Below the pieces are notes generated by a model. The model worked only from the letters and a program-made list of their open reading frames with translations, made no database searches and was not told where the DNA came from. From NCBI GenBank assembly GCA_022648295.1, contig JALCME010000019.1, positions 40,696 through 104,695 of the forward strand: a DNA stretch of 64,000 nucleotides. The letters are read 5' to 3'. Origin of the DNA: Bacteroides sp. GTDB taxonomy: Bacteria; Bacteroidota; Bacteroidia; Bacteroidales; Bacteroidaceae. The position numbers were made by a program, and so were the translations under genes. Positions 27,658 to 35,892 of the stretch are shown here, one piece after another (position 1 is the stretch's first letter; the number at the start of each line of letters is the position of its first letter).

Positions 27658-28977
27658 CTATTTTCCATTAAACAGAATGTCGCTAAGCGCTTGTAATGCC
27701 TGCTTTTTATCACATTCCCTTATCAGAAAAGAGATATTGTAATTGCTTCCTCCAAATGAAATCATCCGTACGGGAATATTACGCATAGCATCCAATGCTT
27801 TGGCTTCAAAACCAACATTTTCCCATTCCAAATCGCCAACCACACAAATGATACACATATCTTTGTCTATAGTCACCGTACCATATTTCTTTAAGTCATC
27901 CAAGATTTCATTCAGATGCTTCACATTGTCAATCGAAACTGATACTCCCACTTCAGAAGTACAAATCATATCAATGGAAGTTTGGTAACTTTCGAATATT
28001 TCAAAGACTTTCCGAAGGAAACCATAAGCAAGCAACATGCGGCTGGATTTGATCTTAATAGCCGTAATATTATCTTTTGCAGCCACAGCTTTGATCTTCC
28101 CTCTTTCTGTTTCATTGGATATTAATGTACCGGGAGCCGACGGATCCATCGTATTCAACAATCTAACCGGAATATTAGCATACTTAGCAGGCTGAATACA
28201 GGTCGGATGGAGAATCTTTGCACCAAAATAAGCCAATTCAGCAGCTTCTTCAAATTGCAAATGACGAACCGGTGATGTTTTATCAACCACGCGTGGATCA
28301 TTATTGTGCATGCCATCAATATCCGTCCATATTTCTATTTCGGAAGCTTTTACAGCAGCTCCTACCAAAGAAGCAGTATAATCACTCCCCCCACGTTGTA
28401 AATTATCTATCTCTCCATAAGCATTACGGCAAATATAACCCTGAGTAATGTAAATGTCAGCATCAGGATATAAATCCAATTGCATTTGGAGTTTTTCTTT
28501 GATATATACAGGGTCTGGTTCTGCATTTTTATCGGTACGCATGTATTCCAAAGCAGGCAGCAATACGGATTTCACACCACATTCCTGCAAATAATAATTC
28601 ATCATGCCGGTGGAGATCAGTTCTCCCTGAGCCAGAATTACTTTTTCTTCAAACAGCGTAAAAAGATCTTTGGTATAAGAACGAATATCATCAAAATGAG
28701 CTTTTATAAGCTCAAGTCCTTTCTGTTTATATTCTGAAGTAGCATACAATTCATCCACATGACGTTTATACTTAGCTTCCAGCTTATTGATAATCTCATT
28801 AGCACCCTCCGGATTTTTCTTGTACAGATAGTCCGAAATTTCCACTAAAGTATTAGTTGTACCGGACATGGCCGAAAGAACAACAATCTTCTGTTCGCCA
28901 TTGGTAATCAATTTGGCTACCTCTTTCATCCGTTGTGCCGAACCGACAGAAGTTCCTCCAAACTTTAAAACTTTCAT
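27658..28977 (-). CDS. lysC: Aspartate kinase
   Basis: Phosphorylates aspartate, the first step to lysine, methionine and threonine. The 439-residue protein has the kinase N-terminus MKVLKFGGTSVGSAQRMKEV, the catalytic RGGSDYTASLVGAA and the IEIWTDIDGMHNNDPRVV segment, and two C-terminal ACT units (about residues 300-439), the first containing ITAIKIKSSRMLLAYGFLRK. It is a monofunctional enzyme without a homoserine dehydrogenase domain. It is the last gene of the apparent purU-his-ftsE-lysC run, 21 nt after ftsE. Confidence 0.95.
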   Translation of the reverse strand: MKVLKFGGTSVGSAQRMKEVAKLITNGEQKIVVLSAMSGTTNTLVEISDYLYKKNPEGANEIINKLEAKYKRHVDELYATSEYKQKGLELIKAHFDDIRSYTKDLFTLFEEKVILAQGELISTGMMNYYLQECGVKSVLLPALEYMRTDKNAEPDPVYIKEKLQMQLDLYPDADIYITQGYICRNAYGEIDNLQRGGSDYTASLVGAAVKASEIEIWTDIDGMHNNDPRVVDKTSPVRHLQFEEAAELAYFGAKILHPTCIQPAKYANIPVRLLNTMDPSAPGTLISNETERGKIKAVAAKDNITAIKIKSSRMLLAYGFLRKVFEIFESYQTSIDMICTSEVGVSVSIDNVKHLNEILDDLKKYGTVTIDKDMCIICVVGDLEWENVGFEAKALDAMRNIPVRMISFGGSNYNISFLIRECDKKQALQALSDILFNGK

Positions 28978-28998
28978 TTTCGTTCCTGTATTAAATAA

Positions 28999-29739
28999 TT
29001 ATATTTCTTTTTTGTCTATTGTTTCCACCCCTCCAGATACGGAATCAGCAGATACAGGGAAATAATCTTTCGTCACATCCGCCATCAAATGACTTGCACA
29101 GCTATATACTTTTCCCGGAAATTCACGAATAAGCTGTAAATTATGTGTAGTCATCACAACCAGCGATCCCGAATGACTAATATCCTGCAATAGCTTGGTA
29201 ATAGCACGCCCTGTCTCCACATCCAAATTTCCGGTAGGCTCATCAGCGAGAATAATACCCGGTGAATTCAACACAGCACGAGCTATAACAATACGTTGTT
29301 GCTCACCACCCGAAAGCTCATTAGGTAATTTATACCCTTTATTACTCATTCCCACCAAATTCAACACATCTTCAATGCGATCTTTTATTTCAGCTTTATT
29401 CTTCCAACCTGTAGCACGCAATACAAATGCAAGGTTGTCATATACATTGCGGTCTATTAGCAATTGGAAATCTTGAAATACAATGCCTAATTTACGGCGC
29501 AACTGAGGAATGTTTTTGCGTTTGATATGCACCATGTCATATCCCAATACTTCCGCTTCACCTGCAGTGACATCCAATTCACCATAAAAGGTTTTGAGTA
29601 AACTTGTTTTGCCTGAACCAACTTTACCAATCAGATACACAAACTCACCTTTATGCAGTTCCAGGTTTACTTCACTTAGTACACACAAGTCCTGTTGGTG
29701 TATTTCTACTCCTTTATATCGTATTAGCGGCTCATCCAT
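28999..29739 (-). CDS. ftsE: FtsE-type ABC ATPase
   Basis: A 246-residue ABC ATP-binding protein. Walker A is LIGKVGSGKTSLLKTFYGEL, the Q-loop is VFQDFQLL, the signature is NELSGGEQQRIVIARAVLN, Walker B is IILADEPTGNLD and the switch His is in MTTHN. The FQDF and the LADEPTGNLD segments are those of FtsE/LolD-type ATPases, which in FtsEX control cell-wall hydrolases during division. No ftsX lies in the window, so the permease partner must be elsewhere. It sits between hisIE (6 nt) and lysC (21 nt). Confidence 0.88.
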   Translation of the reverse strand: MDEPLIRYKGVEIHQQDLCVLSEVNLELHKGEFVYLIGKVGSGKTSLLKTFYGELDVTAGEAEVLGYDMVHIKRKNIPQLRRKLGIVFQDFQLLIDRNVYDNLAFVLRATGWKNKAEIKDRIEDVLNLVGMSNKGYKLPNELSGGEQQRIVIARAVLNSPGIILADEPTGNLDVETGRAITKLLQDISHSGSLVVMTTHNLQLIREFPGKVYSCASHLMADVTKDYFPVSADSVSGGVETIDKKEI

Positions 29740-29745
29740 TTATTC

Positions 29746-30357
29746 CTAATGTTTTTTCCAGCTAGCACTATGACGTTCCTGCAATTCACGGGCGAGATCT
29801 TCAATGCGATACCCCTTGGATGTAAGCAATACGATAAGGTGATAAAGTAAGTCCGATCCTTCGTAAATCAGCCGCTCATCAGTACCATTCGTTGCTTCTA
29901 TGACAGTCTCTACAGCTTCCTCTCCAACTTTTTGCGCTATTTTATTTATGCCCGACTCAAACAAACTTGTCGTGTAGGAACCTTCAGGCATTTCTTTATG
30001 GCGTTTGTCAATAAAGTCTTGGAGTTCCTTAAGGAACATCACCGGCTGTTCATTCGTATCATTCCAGCAAGTATCCGATCCTGTATGGCAAACCGGACCA
30101 ACCGGATGTACTTCAATCAGCAACGTATCCTGATCACAGTCTTCTTTTATAGAAACGACATTCAAGAAGTTACCACTCTCCTCACCTTTAGTCCAAAGCC
30201 TGTTTTTGGTGCGACTGAAAAAAGTCACTTTGCCAGTCTCCACCGTCTTTTTATAAGCTTCTTCATTCATGAAACCCAACATCAACACTTTTGCTGTGCT
30301 GGCGTCCTGTATGATTGCCGGAACAAGTCCGTTCATTTTTTTAAAGTCCAAATCCAT
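29746..30357 (-). CDS. hisIE: Phosphoribosyl-AMP cyclohydrolase / phosphoribosyl-ATP pyrophosphatase
   Basis: Steps two and three of histidine synthesis in one 203-residue protein. The HisI half (to about 105) contains MLGFMNEEAYKKT, the zinc and magnesium ligand segments KEDCDQDTLLIEV and VCHTGSDTCW. The HisE half has SYTTSLFESGINKIAQKVGEE and AVETVIEA with the acidic cluster of the MazG-like fold and ends ELQERHSAS. It is 6 nt from ftsE and about 100 nt after hisF. Confidence 0.97.
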   Translation of the reverse strand: MDLDFKKMNGLVPAIIQDASTAKVLMLGFMNEEAYKKTVETGKVTFFSRTKNRLWTKGEESGNFLNVVSIKEDCDQDTLLIEVHPVGPVCHTGSDTCWNDTNEQPVMFLKELQDFIDKRHKEMPEGSYTTSLFESGINKIAQKVGEEAVETVIEATNGTDERLIYEGSDLLYHLIVLLTSKGYRIEDLARELQERHSASWKKH

Positions 30358-30457
30358 TATTTTATAATTTTATCAGTTCCTGTCAATAACTTAAAAGTAC
30401 TCTCTATGAATACTTTAAAGTAAGTAATACAAGTCCCCTAACAAAGCTATTTCTTTG

Positions 30458-31222
30458 TCAACCGTTTACTGTTCTTATTGAAATACCTTGGGCACAAAGA
30501 TACGATTTTAAATCGGGAATTTTAATTTCTCCGAAATGAAAAACGCTGGCAGCCAACGCCGCATCTGCCTTACCCTCAGTAAAAACATCACGAAAATCTT
30601 CTATAGTTCCGGCACCACCAGAGGCTATAACAGGTATAGACAGGTTATCTGCCAAACGAGCAAGTGCATCGTTGGCATATCCTTGTTTCACTCCGTCGTG
30701 ATTCATACTTGTAAAAAGGATCTCACCAGCTCCCCGTTCCTGAGCTTCTTTTGTCCATGAAAACAATTCCCTGTCTGTTTCCACCCGACCGCCATTTAAA
30801 TAGCACCACCAACCTTTTTCTGTCTGTTTAGCATCCACAGCAAGTACACAAACCTGAGAACCATAGTTCTTCGCTATTTCATTAATTAAATTAGGATTAC
30901 GAATAGCCGAAGAATTAATAGATATCTTATCAGCCCCTGCACTTAGTAAACGATCCACGTCACTTAATTCATTGATACCTCCGCCAACAGTAAAAGGGAT
31001 ACTTATATTTGCCGCAATCCGCTTCACTAATTCGGTAAAAGTCTTACGACCTTCAAAACTAGCTGTAATATCTAGAAATACCAGCTCGTCAGCCCCCTGC
31101 TCACTGTATGCCCGTGCTAGTTCCACAGGATCGCCAGCTTGACGCAGGTTGACAAAATTGGTACCCTTCACCGTTTGTCCGTCTTTAATATCAAGACAAG
31201 GAATAATTCTTTTTGCTAACAC
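30458..31222 (-). CDS. hisF: Imidazole glycerol phosphate synthase, cyclase subunit
   Basis: A 254-residue beta/alpha barrel that closes the imidazole ring using ammonia from HisH, giving IGP and AICAR. The two catalytic aspartates are in CLDIKDG (about residue 11) and in VLAVDAKQ (about residue 130); phosphate-binding motifs are VGGGI and [10 protein letters not shown]. The start is GTG (31220-31222), giving the canonical [11 protein letters not shown]. It lies downstream of hisA with a 74-nt gap. Confidence 0.97.
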   Translation of the reverse strand: MLAKRIIPCLDIKDGQTVKGTNFVNLRQAGDPVELARAYSEQGADELVFLDITASFEGRKTFTELVKRIAANISIPFTVGGGINELSDVDRLLSAGADKISINSSAIRNPNLINEIAKNYGSQVCVLAVDAKQTEKGWWCYLNGGRVETDRELFSWTKEAQERGAGEILFTSMNHDGVKQGYANDALARLADNLSIPVIASGGAGTIEDFRDVFTEGKADAALAASVFHFGEIKIPDLKSYLCAQGISIRTVNG

Positions 31223-31296
31223 CGTTCGTTCTATCTTAAATTTTATTTCTACCTATAAAACATAATACCTTAAAACCTGGAAAGAAGTTTCAAAGA

Positions 31297-32016
31297 TCAA
31301 AGCATTTTTTCCAGTTCTTTCATGGAAATACGCCCTTCATACAAAGCCTTTCCAAAAATAACAGCCGGAGCTCCAACCTCATCTAATGCCCGAATATCAT
31401 CTATAGAACTTACACCTCCGCTCGCTATAAGATAAAGATCGGGCTGCTGTACCAATATCTCTTTATAAAGATCAATAGATGGTCCCTGCAACATTCCGTC
31501 ACAACCAATATCCGTACAGATCACCTTCTTCACTCCCTTTTCAATATATCCTTTAAGAAAAGGGAACAAATCACAAGTGCTTTCCTCTTTCCAGCCATTC
31601 ACTGCAATCTTTCGTTCTTTAACATCCGCACCGAGAATAATCTTCTCACAACCATATACTTCCAGCCAATGACAAAACAAGTCAGGATCAGTCACTGCAA
31701 TACTGCCGCCCGTCACCATCTGCGCTCCATTTTCAAAAGCAATTAATAAATCCTCATCACTCTTCACTCCTCCGCCAAAGTCAATAATCAACGAAGTGCG
31801 TGAAGCGATCTGTTCCAAAGTACGGTAATTTACTACATGATGAGAAGCTGCTCCGTCCAAATCAACGACATGCAGGCGTCTGATACCATGTGCTTCCAGC
31901 TCTTTAGCCACTTCCACCGGATTTTCATTGTATACTTTCTTACTGTCATAATCGCCTTGTGAAAGACGTACACATTTTCCGTCAATGATATCTATAGCCG
32001 GGATCAGTTCTATCAT
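31297..32016 (-). CDS. hisA: ProFAR isomerase
   Basis: Isomerises ProFAR to PRFAR in histidine synthesis. The 239-residue barrel starts [23 protein letters not shown] with the catalytic Asp at residue 8, and has VVDLDGA, the phosphate loop [10 protein letters not shown], the second catalytic Asp in CTDIGCDGM and the late [11 protein letters not shown]. It lies between hisH (42 nt) and hisF (74 nt). Confidence 0.97.
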   Translation of the reverse strand: MIELIPAIDIIDGKCVRLSQGDYDSKKVYNENPVEVAKELEAHGIRRLHVVDLDGAASHHVVNYRTLEQIASRTSLIIDFGGGVKSDEDLLIAFENGAQMVTGGSIAVTDPDLFCHWLEVYGCEKIILGADVKERKIAVNGWKEESTCDLFPFLKGYIEKGVKKVICTDIGCDGMLQGPSIDLYKEILVQQPDLYLIASGGVSSIDDIRALDEVGAPAVIFGKALYEGRISMKELEKML

Positions 32017-32058
32017 TTCAATCTATATATTATTTATTCAACTCTCTAAATCAACAAG

Positions 32059-32649
32059 TCAAAGCTCTAAAAAGTTACGCAAGATGCGTTCACCCACCTT
32101 ACCGCTTTTTTCGGGATGAAATTGAGTGGCATAGTAATTGTCTTTATGCAATGCTGCACTGAAAGGCAAAATATAATCTGTTACAGCAGCAGTATACTCA
32201 TTTTCAGGTACATAAAAGCTATGTACAAAATAAACAAATTCTTCCTGTGTAAAGCCTTTGAAGAGTGCACTCTTAGTCTGTTTTATGGTATTCCACCCCA
32301 TGTGGGGAACTTTGTCTTCATGCTTTTGTGAAAGAAATCGTTTAACTACCGTGTCAAAAATGCCTAAACAGTCCACATCACCCTCTTCAGAGTGACGACA
32401 CATCAACTGCATGCCCAGGCAGATGCCTAACACTGGCTGACGAAGCTCCTTTATCAACTTATCCATTCCATGGGCACACAAGTAGTTCATTGTTGTTTCC
32501 GCTTCACCCACTCCCGGGAAAATCACCTTATCGGCACTTCGCAACAGTTGTTCGTCCGCTGTGATCTCTGCATCCACGCCTAAACGTTTCAGTGCATAAT
32601 CCACCGATCGGATGTTACCTGCATTATATTTAACTACAGCAACTTTCAT
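32059..32649 (-). CDS. hisH: Imidazole glycerol phosphate synthase, glutaminase subunit
   Basis: A 196-residue class I glutamine amidotransferase that feeds ammonia to HisF. The opening VAVVKYNAGNIRSVDYALKR, the nucleophile elbow LGICLGMQLMCRHSEEGD with the catalytic Cys, and the His-Glu pair in ATQFHPEKSGKVG are all present. It begins 10 nt after purU and precedes hisA. Confidence 0.97.
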   Translation of the reverse strand: MKVAVVKYNAGNIRSVDYALKRLGVDAEITADEQLLRSADKVIFPGVGEAETTMNYLCAHGMDKLIKELRQPVLGICLGMQLMCRHSEEGDVDCLGIFDTVVKRFLSQKHEDKVPHMGWNTIKQTKSALFKGFTQEEFVYFVHSFYVPENEYTAAVTDYILPFSAALHKDNYYATQFHPEKSGKVGERILRNFLEL

Positions 32650-32659
32650 GACACATTCA

Positions 32660-33517
32660 TCAGTTAAAAATAACCGTTTTATTCTTATATACTAATACTT
32701 TACGCTCAATATGTTTGCGTACGGCACGTGACAAAACTATTTTTTCCAAATCTCGTCCTTTCGTCACCAAATCGTCTACACTATCCTTATGCGTAATGCG
32801 CACTACATCTTGTTCGATAATAGGACCCGCATCCAACTCTGTAGTGACATAGTGACTGGTAGCTCCAATAATTTTCACTCCACGTTCAAAAGCCGCATGA
32901 TAGGGCTTTGCACCGACAAACGCCGGCAAAAAAGAATGGTGGATATTGATAATTCTATTGGGATAGGCATTAATCATATTTTCCGAAATCACCTGCATGT
33001 AACGTGCCAACACAATGAAATTCACTTTATGCTTGGCCAATAGCTCCATTTCCTTTTGTTCCTGTTCCTCCTTAGTTTCCTTCGTTATGGGAAATAAGTA
33101 GAACGGAATGCCAAATCGCTCAGCTACATGTTGCAAATCGGGATGATTACTAATAATCAAAGGAATCTCCACATTCCACTCACCTGCTGTATAACGCGCC
33201 AATAAGTCGAACAAACAATGAGACATTTTCGAAACAAAGATAGCCATTCGGGGCTTTACATCCGAGAAATAAAGGCGGAAAGTCATATCATATTTCTGCG
33301 CATACAATGTAGCAAAATAATCTTCAATTTTTTCCTGTGGAACCAAAAAATCCTTCAATTCCCATTCAATACGCATAAAAAAGATATTCTCCACATGATC
33401 AACATACTGATCCAAATAGATAATATTTCCTTTATTTACCGTTATAAAATCCGTCACTTCTGCTAAAATTCCCGGTCTATCGGGACAGTGAAGTAACAGT
33501 TTGGCAGTTTTCATCAT
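32660..33517 (-). CDS. purU: Formyltetrahydrofolate deformylase
   Basis: Hydrolyses 10-formyl-THF to formate and THF. An N-terminal ACT domain (LLLHCPDRPGILAEVTDFI, residues about 6-24 and on to 80) precedes the formyl-transferase-like domain with the catalytic Asn-His-Asp set in NIHHSFLPAFVGAKPYHAAF and the Asp in LDAGPIIEQD. 285 residues is normal. It is the first gene of the minus-strand run through hisH-hisA-hisF-hisIE-ftsE-lysC; linking one-carbon and histidine metabolism in one transcript is inference from spacing. Confidence 0.95.
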   Translation of the reverse strand: MMKTAKLLLHCPDRPGILAEVTDFITVNKGNIIYLDQYVDHVENIFFMRIEWELKDFLVPQEKIEDYFATLYAQKYDMTFRLYFSDVKPRMAIFVSKMSHCLFDLLARYTAGEWNVEIPLIISNHPDLQHVAERFGIPFYLFPITKETKEEQEQKEMELLAKHKVNFIVLARYMQVISENMINAYPNRIINIHHSFLPAFVGAKPYHAAFERGVKIIGATSHYVTTELDAGPIIEQDVVRITHKDSVDDLVTKGRDLEKIVLSRAVRKHIERKVLVYKNKTVIFN

Positions 33518-33648
33518 CCTATATTATCGCTTTTTACCGTTTATCAATTACAACTTACTCTTTTTAAGTTTGCAAAAATAACGATTTAAAGCAAAACAGC
33601 GAAGTTTTCAAGCAATAAGTTTAAGTGCAAAAAAAGTACGCAGAAGCA

Positions 33649-33678
33649 TTGCAGATATCAAAGAAATATCTACCTTTG
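33649..33678 (+). promoter_or_regulatory. Promoter of tRNA-Asp
   Basis: TTG at 33649-33651, a 19-nt spacer and TACCTTTG at 33671-33678 fit the Bacteroides consensus closely; the tRNA begins 41 nt later. Confidence 0.75.
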
Positions 33679-33718
33679 CATCCGCAATCGGGAGAGATGC
33701 AATTAAGAGAAATAAAAT

Positions 33719-33792
33719 GGTGCGTTAGTTCAGTTGGTTAGAATACATGCCTGTCACGCATGGGGTCACGGGTTCGAGTCCCGTACGCACCG
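33719..33792 (+). tRNA. tRNA-Asp (GTC)
   Basis: A 74-nt cloverleaf. The acceptor arms GGTGCGT (33719-33725) and ACGCACC (33785-33791) pair fully, the anticodon stem is CATGC/GCATG, and the loop CTGTCAC puts the anticodon GTC at 33753-33755. The T arm contains GGGTTCGAGTCCC. The 3' CCA is not encoded. Confidence 0.95.
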
Positions 33793-33817
33793 CTTAAAGA
33801 ACAAGTAAATTATAGAA

Positions 33818-33857
33818 AAGAGGTTGTCCCAAAATTGGAACGACCTCTTCTTTTTTT
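33818..33857 (+). terminator. Terminator after tRNA-Asp
   Basis: AAGAGGTTG (33818-33826) pairs with CGACCTCTT (33841-33849, one G-T pair) and is followed by C and seven T residues. Confidence 0.85.
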
Positions 33858-34174
33858 ATATGTTTTTATCCACCTATTTATAGCAGATCTGTAACTGATT
33901 AAAACTTTTTGATAAGAAATGAATGGTTAAGCTATGCGCATAATCAAACATCCACACCTCCTCTAAACACTAGCTAAACAACTCTCACACAAATATTACC
34001 TCAATGTTATGTACCACCATCCATCTTAACCTTTACCTAATAGAAGATACATTCCACCTTTTCTGGTCACTTTCACTTTGGATCAACCAACTGCACCCCA
34101 CTCCCCTCTACTGCTTGATGAATCAAGTATAGAATGAGCCAAATATGAGTAAAAAAAATAGCCACCCACTCCCT
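33858..34174. other. Intergenic stretch without recognisable content
   Basis: I see no gene, RNA or repeat that I can support here. It is AT-rich with a few CCACC-like runs, and leads into the palindromic array at 34175. Confidence 0.5.
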
Positions 34175-34284
34175 GCTCAGGAAGCTTCTGAAAGGGGGTA
34201 GGCAAAGGTAGGGACTGAGGTAGGCACAGTTCCTATCTTTGCCAGCCTCAGTCCCTACCTTTGCCTGGCTCTGTTTAAGGACGT
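34175..34284. repeat. 22-bp-period palindromic array, locus 1
   Basis: Units begin at 34197, 34219, 34241 and 34263, exactly 22 bp apart, with a weaker one at 34175. The first two share GGTAGGCA, the second and third end CCTAnCTTT, and the third and fourth share GCC.G.CTC.GT. A perfect 21-bp inverted repeat, 34200-34220 with 34246-34266, folds the middle. It includes promoter-like TATCTTTG and TACCTTTG strings. A 12-bp palindrome AAGGACGTCCTT (34277-34288) followed by T residues closes the array. Confidence 0.75.
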
Positions 34285-34316
34285 CCTTTTTTATATCAAA
34301 AAGAATTGCAAATAGA

Positions 34317-34357
34317 AAGGCAAACATCCCTGATTTTCAAAGATTCGAGTTTGCCTT
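34317..34357. repeat. 9-bp inverted repeat
   Basis: AAGGCAAAC (34317-34325) and GTTTGCCTT (34349-34357) form a hairpin with a 23-nt loop just right of the array. It may terminate transcription leaving the array, but no T run follows. Confidence 0.5.
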
Positions 34358-34410
34358 ATGTAAACAGTCAATGTTACTTTTATTTATATCGAACTCACGT
34401 TAAATTAACA

Positions 34411-34448
34411 ATTCTGCAATTTGTATCTAACATTCTGCAATTTATATC
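34411..34448 (+). promoter_or_regulatory. Tandem 17-bp direct repeats, likely AraC-type operator
   Basis: ATTCTGCAATTTGTATC (34411-34427) is repeated with one change at 34432-34448, 21 bp apart (17-bp half-sites with a 4-bp gap). This geometry is that of AraC-family half-sites on one face of the helix. The right copy ends 22 nt before a GACCTTTG box (34471-34478), so it covers the -33 region, where no TTG box exists. The AraC-type regulator at 35893 is the obvious candidate; binding is inferred. Confidence 0.6.
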
Positions 34449-34470
34449 CGTAAAGGAAAAAAAATGTACT

Positions 34471-34478
34471 GACCTTTG
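34471..34478 (+). promoter_or_regulatory. -7 box for the SDR operon
   Basis: GACCTTTG, one base from TAnnTTTG at the first position, 36 nt before the ATG at 34515, downstream of the tandem repeats. Confidence 0.4.
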
Positions 34479-34514
34479 TAACATTAAGCTTTATCACTAA
34501 AAAATATAACAACA

Positions 34515-35342
34515 ATGAACAAAACAATTTTAATAACAGGAGCCTCATCAGGTTTCGGTAAAGGCACTGCTATCGGATTGGCCAAAAAAGGACACAGGGT
34601 CATTGCAGCTGTTCACGTAGAGCCACTCAAAACAATCTTATTGGAAGAAGCTCAAAAGGAGAAGGTAGAATTAGAAGTCATTATATTGGATGTAACCAAA
34701 GAATCGGACAGACAATTCGCAGCTAGCCATTATGATGTCGACATCCTGATGAGTAATGCCGGAGTGATGGAAACCGGACCGGTAGCAGAAATCCCCATTG
34801 AAAATGTTCGCAGGAATTATGAAGTAAATGTATTTGCACCACTACAGCTAGCACAAAGTTTTCTTCCCAAAATGGTAAAGAAAGGAAATGGAAAAATTAT
34901 ATTTACTTCGTCAATGGGCGGACTAATAACCGTACCCTTCGCTGCCATCTATACTTCTACCAAACATGCTTTAGAAGGAATTGCCGAAGGACTAAAAGAA
35001 GAACTTACCGGAACAGGAGTAGAAATTTGTACAGTAAACCCTGGTGTGTTTGGAACAGGTTTTAACGATCGTGGTGCCGAAACCATGTTGAAATGGTGGA
35101 ATCCGGAACAATCATTATCCAAACCTGAAATTATTCATGCATTCACCGACACGTCTAGCTTGGAGCAACAATTAAATCCCAAACTAATGATAGATGCAAT
35201 GATACGTATAGCAGAAGAAGAGAATTCGTTATTCAGGAATGTGATTCCAGAAAGTATTATTCCATGGATCAGAAAAACACAAGAGCATGCATGGAAAGCC
35301 AAAAGGAATGAAATGTTAACGATAAACCCTAATTCTCTATAA
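34515..35342 (+). CDS. SDR family oxidoreductase
   Basis: A 275-residue classical short-chain dehydrogenase. The cofactor loop is TGASSGFGKGTAIGLAKKGH, followed by the NAG strand motif in LMSNAGVMETGP and the catalytic Ser and Tyr-x3-Lys in FTSSMGGL and IYTSTKHALEG. The substrate is unknown. It starts the three-gene cluster with an SRPBCC protein (3-nt gap) and an AraC regulator, and is preceded by the tandem operator-like repeats. Confidence 0.9.
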   Translation: MNKTILITGASSGFGKGTAIGLAKKGHRVIAAVHVEPLKTILLEEAQKEKVELEVIILDVTKESDRQFAASHYDVDILMSNAGVMETGPVAEIPIENVRRNYEVNVFAPLQLAQSFLPKMVKKGNGKIIFTSSMGGLITVPFAAIYTSTKHALEGIAEGLKEELTGTGVEICTVNPGVFGTGFNDRGAETMLKWWNPEQSLSKPEIIHAFTDTSSLEQQLNPKLMIDAMIRIAEEENSLFRNVIPESIIPWIRKTQEHAWKAKRNEMLTINPNSL

Positions 35343-35345
35343 AAA

Positions 35346-35786
35346 ATGACACACAAGAATATTCATATATCAACTGATATTATCATCAACGCACCGCGAA
35401 AAAGAATATGGAAAGTATTATCAAAATTAGAGGGATGGCCCGAATGGACTACCCAAATAACTGCTGTAAAAGGAGATTTCAAGAAAGACGGACAACTCAC
35501 CTTAATGTCAGGTAGCCACAAAGGTGACAATTTTATTTTTGAACGAACCTTGTTTTTGTTCGATGAATGGAACTATTTTGGCTGGACTGGAAATGCATTT
35601 GAAGGATTAAAGGATTTTCATATCTTTGAATTACAAACATTAAAAAGCAACAAAACAAGATTTATTCAATCGGATGGGTTGCACGGCGCTAAGATACCTG
35701 GTATACAAAGCATGGAAGAACAAATGCTGAAAAATTACAAAATTTTCAATAATGAATTGAAACAACATATTGAAAGAATGCTCTAA
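35346..35786 (+). CDS. SRPBCC (START/polyketide-cyclase-like) protein
   Basis: A 146-residue helix-grip protein. The beginning ISTDIIINAPRKRIWKVLSKLEGWPEWT is the typical SRPBCC opening (the Pro-x-x-x-Val-W-x-x-L and WP-x-W pattern), and the C-terminal amphipathic helix ends the fold. Such proteins bind hydrophobic ligands. It lies 3 nt after the SDR gene, so the two are co-translated; a shared small-molecule substrate is likely but not identifiable. Confidence 0.85.
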   Translation: MTHKNIHISTDIIINAPRKRIWKVLSKLEGWPEWTTQITAVKGDFKKDGQLTLMSGSHKGDNFIFERTLFLFDEWNYFGWTGNAFEGLKDFHIFELQTLKSNKTRFIQSDGLHGAKIPGIQSMEEQMLKNYKIFNNELKQHIERML

Positions 35787-35851
35787 ATTCAAAAAAATAA
35801 GCTCTTTCAAAAAAGGAACGACTTTGATTTTGAATATTATTTTTTTGAATT
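35786..35851. repeat. 15-bp inverted repeat between SRPBCC and AraC genes
   Basis: AATTCAAAAAAATAA (35786-35800) is exactly complementary to TTATTTTTTTGAATT (35837-35851), loop 36 nt. It begins in the TAA stop codon of the SRPBCC gene and may end that transcript, leaving the AraC gene with separate control. A TATATTTG string at 35881-35888 is very close to the AraC ATG. Confidence 0.6.
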
Positions 35852-35892
35852 GAGAATCCGCTGAATAAAAAATAAACCATTATATTTGTAAA

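Noticed and set aside
34073..34327. 84-codon minus-strand ORF
   Set aside because: It runs straight through the palindromic array, has no recognisable sequence and no promoter or neighbour support.
35881..35888. TATATTTG as the AraC gene promoter
   Set aside because: A start site from this box would fall at or inside the ATG codon at 35893, and no upstream TTG box has the right spacing.
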